From contig CAIPYE010000015.1 in NCBI GenBank assembly GCA_903869265.1, positions 372,001 to 436,000 of the forward strand: 64,000 nucleotides of DNA, in the 5' to 3' direction. The DNA is from an uncultured delta proteobacterium (GTDB taxonomy: Bacteria > Desulfobacterota > Desulfobulbia > Desulfobulbales > Desulfurivibrionaceae). Of the stretch, positions 63,837-64,000 are shown one piece after another (within the stretch, counting starts at the first letter, position 1; each line of letters opens with the position of its first letter). A program made the position numbers and the translations under genes. The notes below the pieces were generated by a model, which saw only the letters and a list, made by a program, of their open reading frames with translations, ran no database searches and was not told where the DNA came from.

Positions 63837-63911
63837 TGGCTGGGGCGGCAGGATTCGAACCTGCGAGTGCAAGAGTCAAAGTCTTGTGTCTTACCGCTTG
63901 ACGACGCCCCA
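63837..63911 (-). tRNA. tRNA-Gln (anticodon UUG)
   Basis: On the minus strand the gene runs from TGGGGCG to CGCCCCA with an encoded GCCA end. The seven-base acceptor stem is complete, the T arm contains GGTTCGAATCC, and the anticodon arm CAAGA-CTTTGAC-TCTTG gives anticodon TTG. It lies between prs and the partial gene at the right edge. Confidence 0.97.
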
Positions 63912-63916
63912 ATGCC

Positions 63917-64000
63917 TTAAAGCTTTGCCTGTGTGCTCAGTGGTCGTGCAAGAAAGACATTCCGACCGAAACGCTTTGCAAATCGAGCAAGGCTCTTTTG
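63917..64000 (-). CDS. ispE: 3' end of a CDS, probably ispE
   Basis: The last 27 codons of a minus-strand gene that continues past the window: QKSLARFAKRFGRNVFLARP followed by LSTQAKL and a TAA. The 'RNVFLARPL' type ending fits 4-diphosphocytidyl-2-C-methylerythritol kinases, and ispE precedes tRNA-Gln and prs in some related genomes. The fragment is too short for certainty. Confidence 0.45.
   Translation of the reverse strand, partial: QKSLARFAKRFGRNVFLARPLSTQAKL

Noticed and set aside
1-64000. CRISPR array, rRNA operon or intact prophage
   Set aside because: No regularly spaced repeats, no rRNA sequence and no phage structural or integrase genes were seen on reading either strand.

Overview
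The window is a piece of a fairly GC-rich chromosome from a Gram-negative, diderm bacterium. It has LPS heptose genes, several outer-membrane beta-barrels, a lipoprotein and LolA/FtsX-type export genes. A CarD-family regulator, a GTP cyclohydrolase IB, a stand-alone IMP cyclohydrolase domain, an ispE-tRNA-Gln-prs-rplY-pth-carD block and many PAS sensor proteins together suggest a Desulfobacterota lineage, perhaps Desulfobulbales-like. That placement is inference from gene content; no rRNA or marker gene was compared. No CRISPR array, intact prophage, transposase or rRNA operon is visible.

Layout. 1-2.0 kb: the end of an FtsB/DivIC-like gene and a heptose pair (gmhB, waaF). 2.4-10.3 kb: the classic + strand translation/lipid block rpsB-tsf-pyrH-frr-uppS-cdsA-dxr-rseP-tsaB, with an unusual inverted repeat in front of rpsB and an internally duplicated EF-Ts. 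10.3-11.6 kb: a small AT-richer accessory pocket (SnoaL-like protein, small membrane protein, inverted repeats). 11.6-16.9 kb: hrpA diverging from an actin-fold gene that closes with a strong terminator. 17-27.8 kb: a hybrid histidine kinase, a giant zinc-ribbon/pentapeptide-repeat membrane protein, a bifunctional penicillin-binding protein, a REP-like palindrome, a SEC-C protein and a TauE/SafE permease. 28.1-35.7 kb: a minus-strand run of U32 peptidase, LolA-like protein, two FtsX permeases, an ABC ATPase and an outer-membrane barrel, which looks like an envelope export machine. 36-44.6 kb: housekeeping genes (yggS, tatD, coaBC), a nitroreductase, a lipoprotein, a LysM protein and a copper pair (copA/copZ) with a recognisable promoter.

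45-51 kb holds the most striking cluster. A TPR plus beta-barrel protein resembling Slam-type (type XI) outer-membrane translocators is followed by a secreted protein that fuses a FecR domain, a proline-rich linker and a C-terminal region ending in a TbpB-like 'GGFFGPAA..VGG.F' signature. A CHASE2 adenylate cyclase starts one base after the secreted protein's stop codon. This may be a secretion-linked signalling unit.

51-64 kb: trxB, a rhomboid protease, a GAF histidine kinase, pyrR, purN, the IMP-cyclohydrolase half of purH, hslR, folE2, a PAS-GGDEF protein with an inhibitory site, a small membrane protein, coaE, an rluD-type gene, carD, pth, rplY, prs, tRNA-Gln(UUG) and the 3' end of a gene that is probably ispE. 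Start codons were chosen from ribosome-binding sites and family lengths, and differ from the longest open frame in many places.
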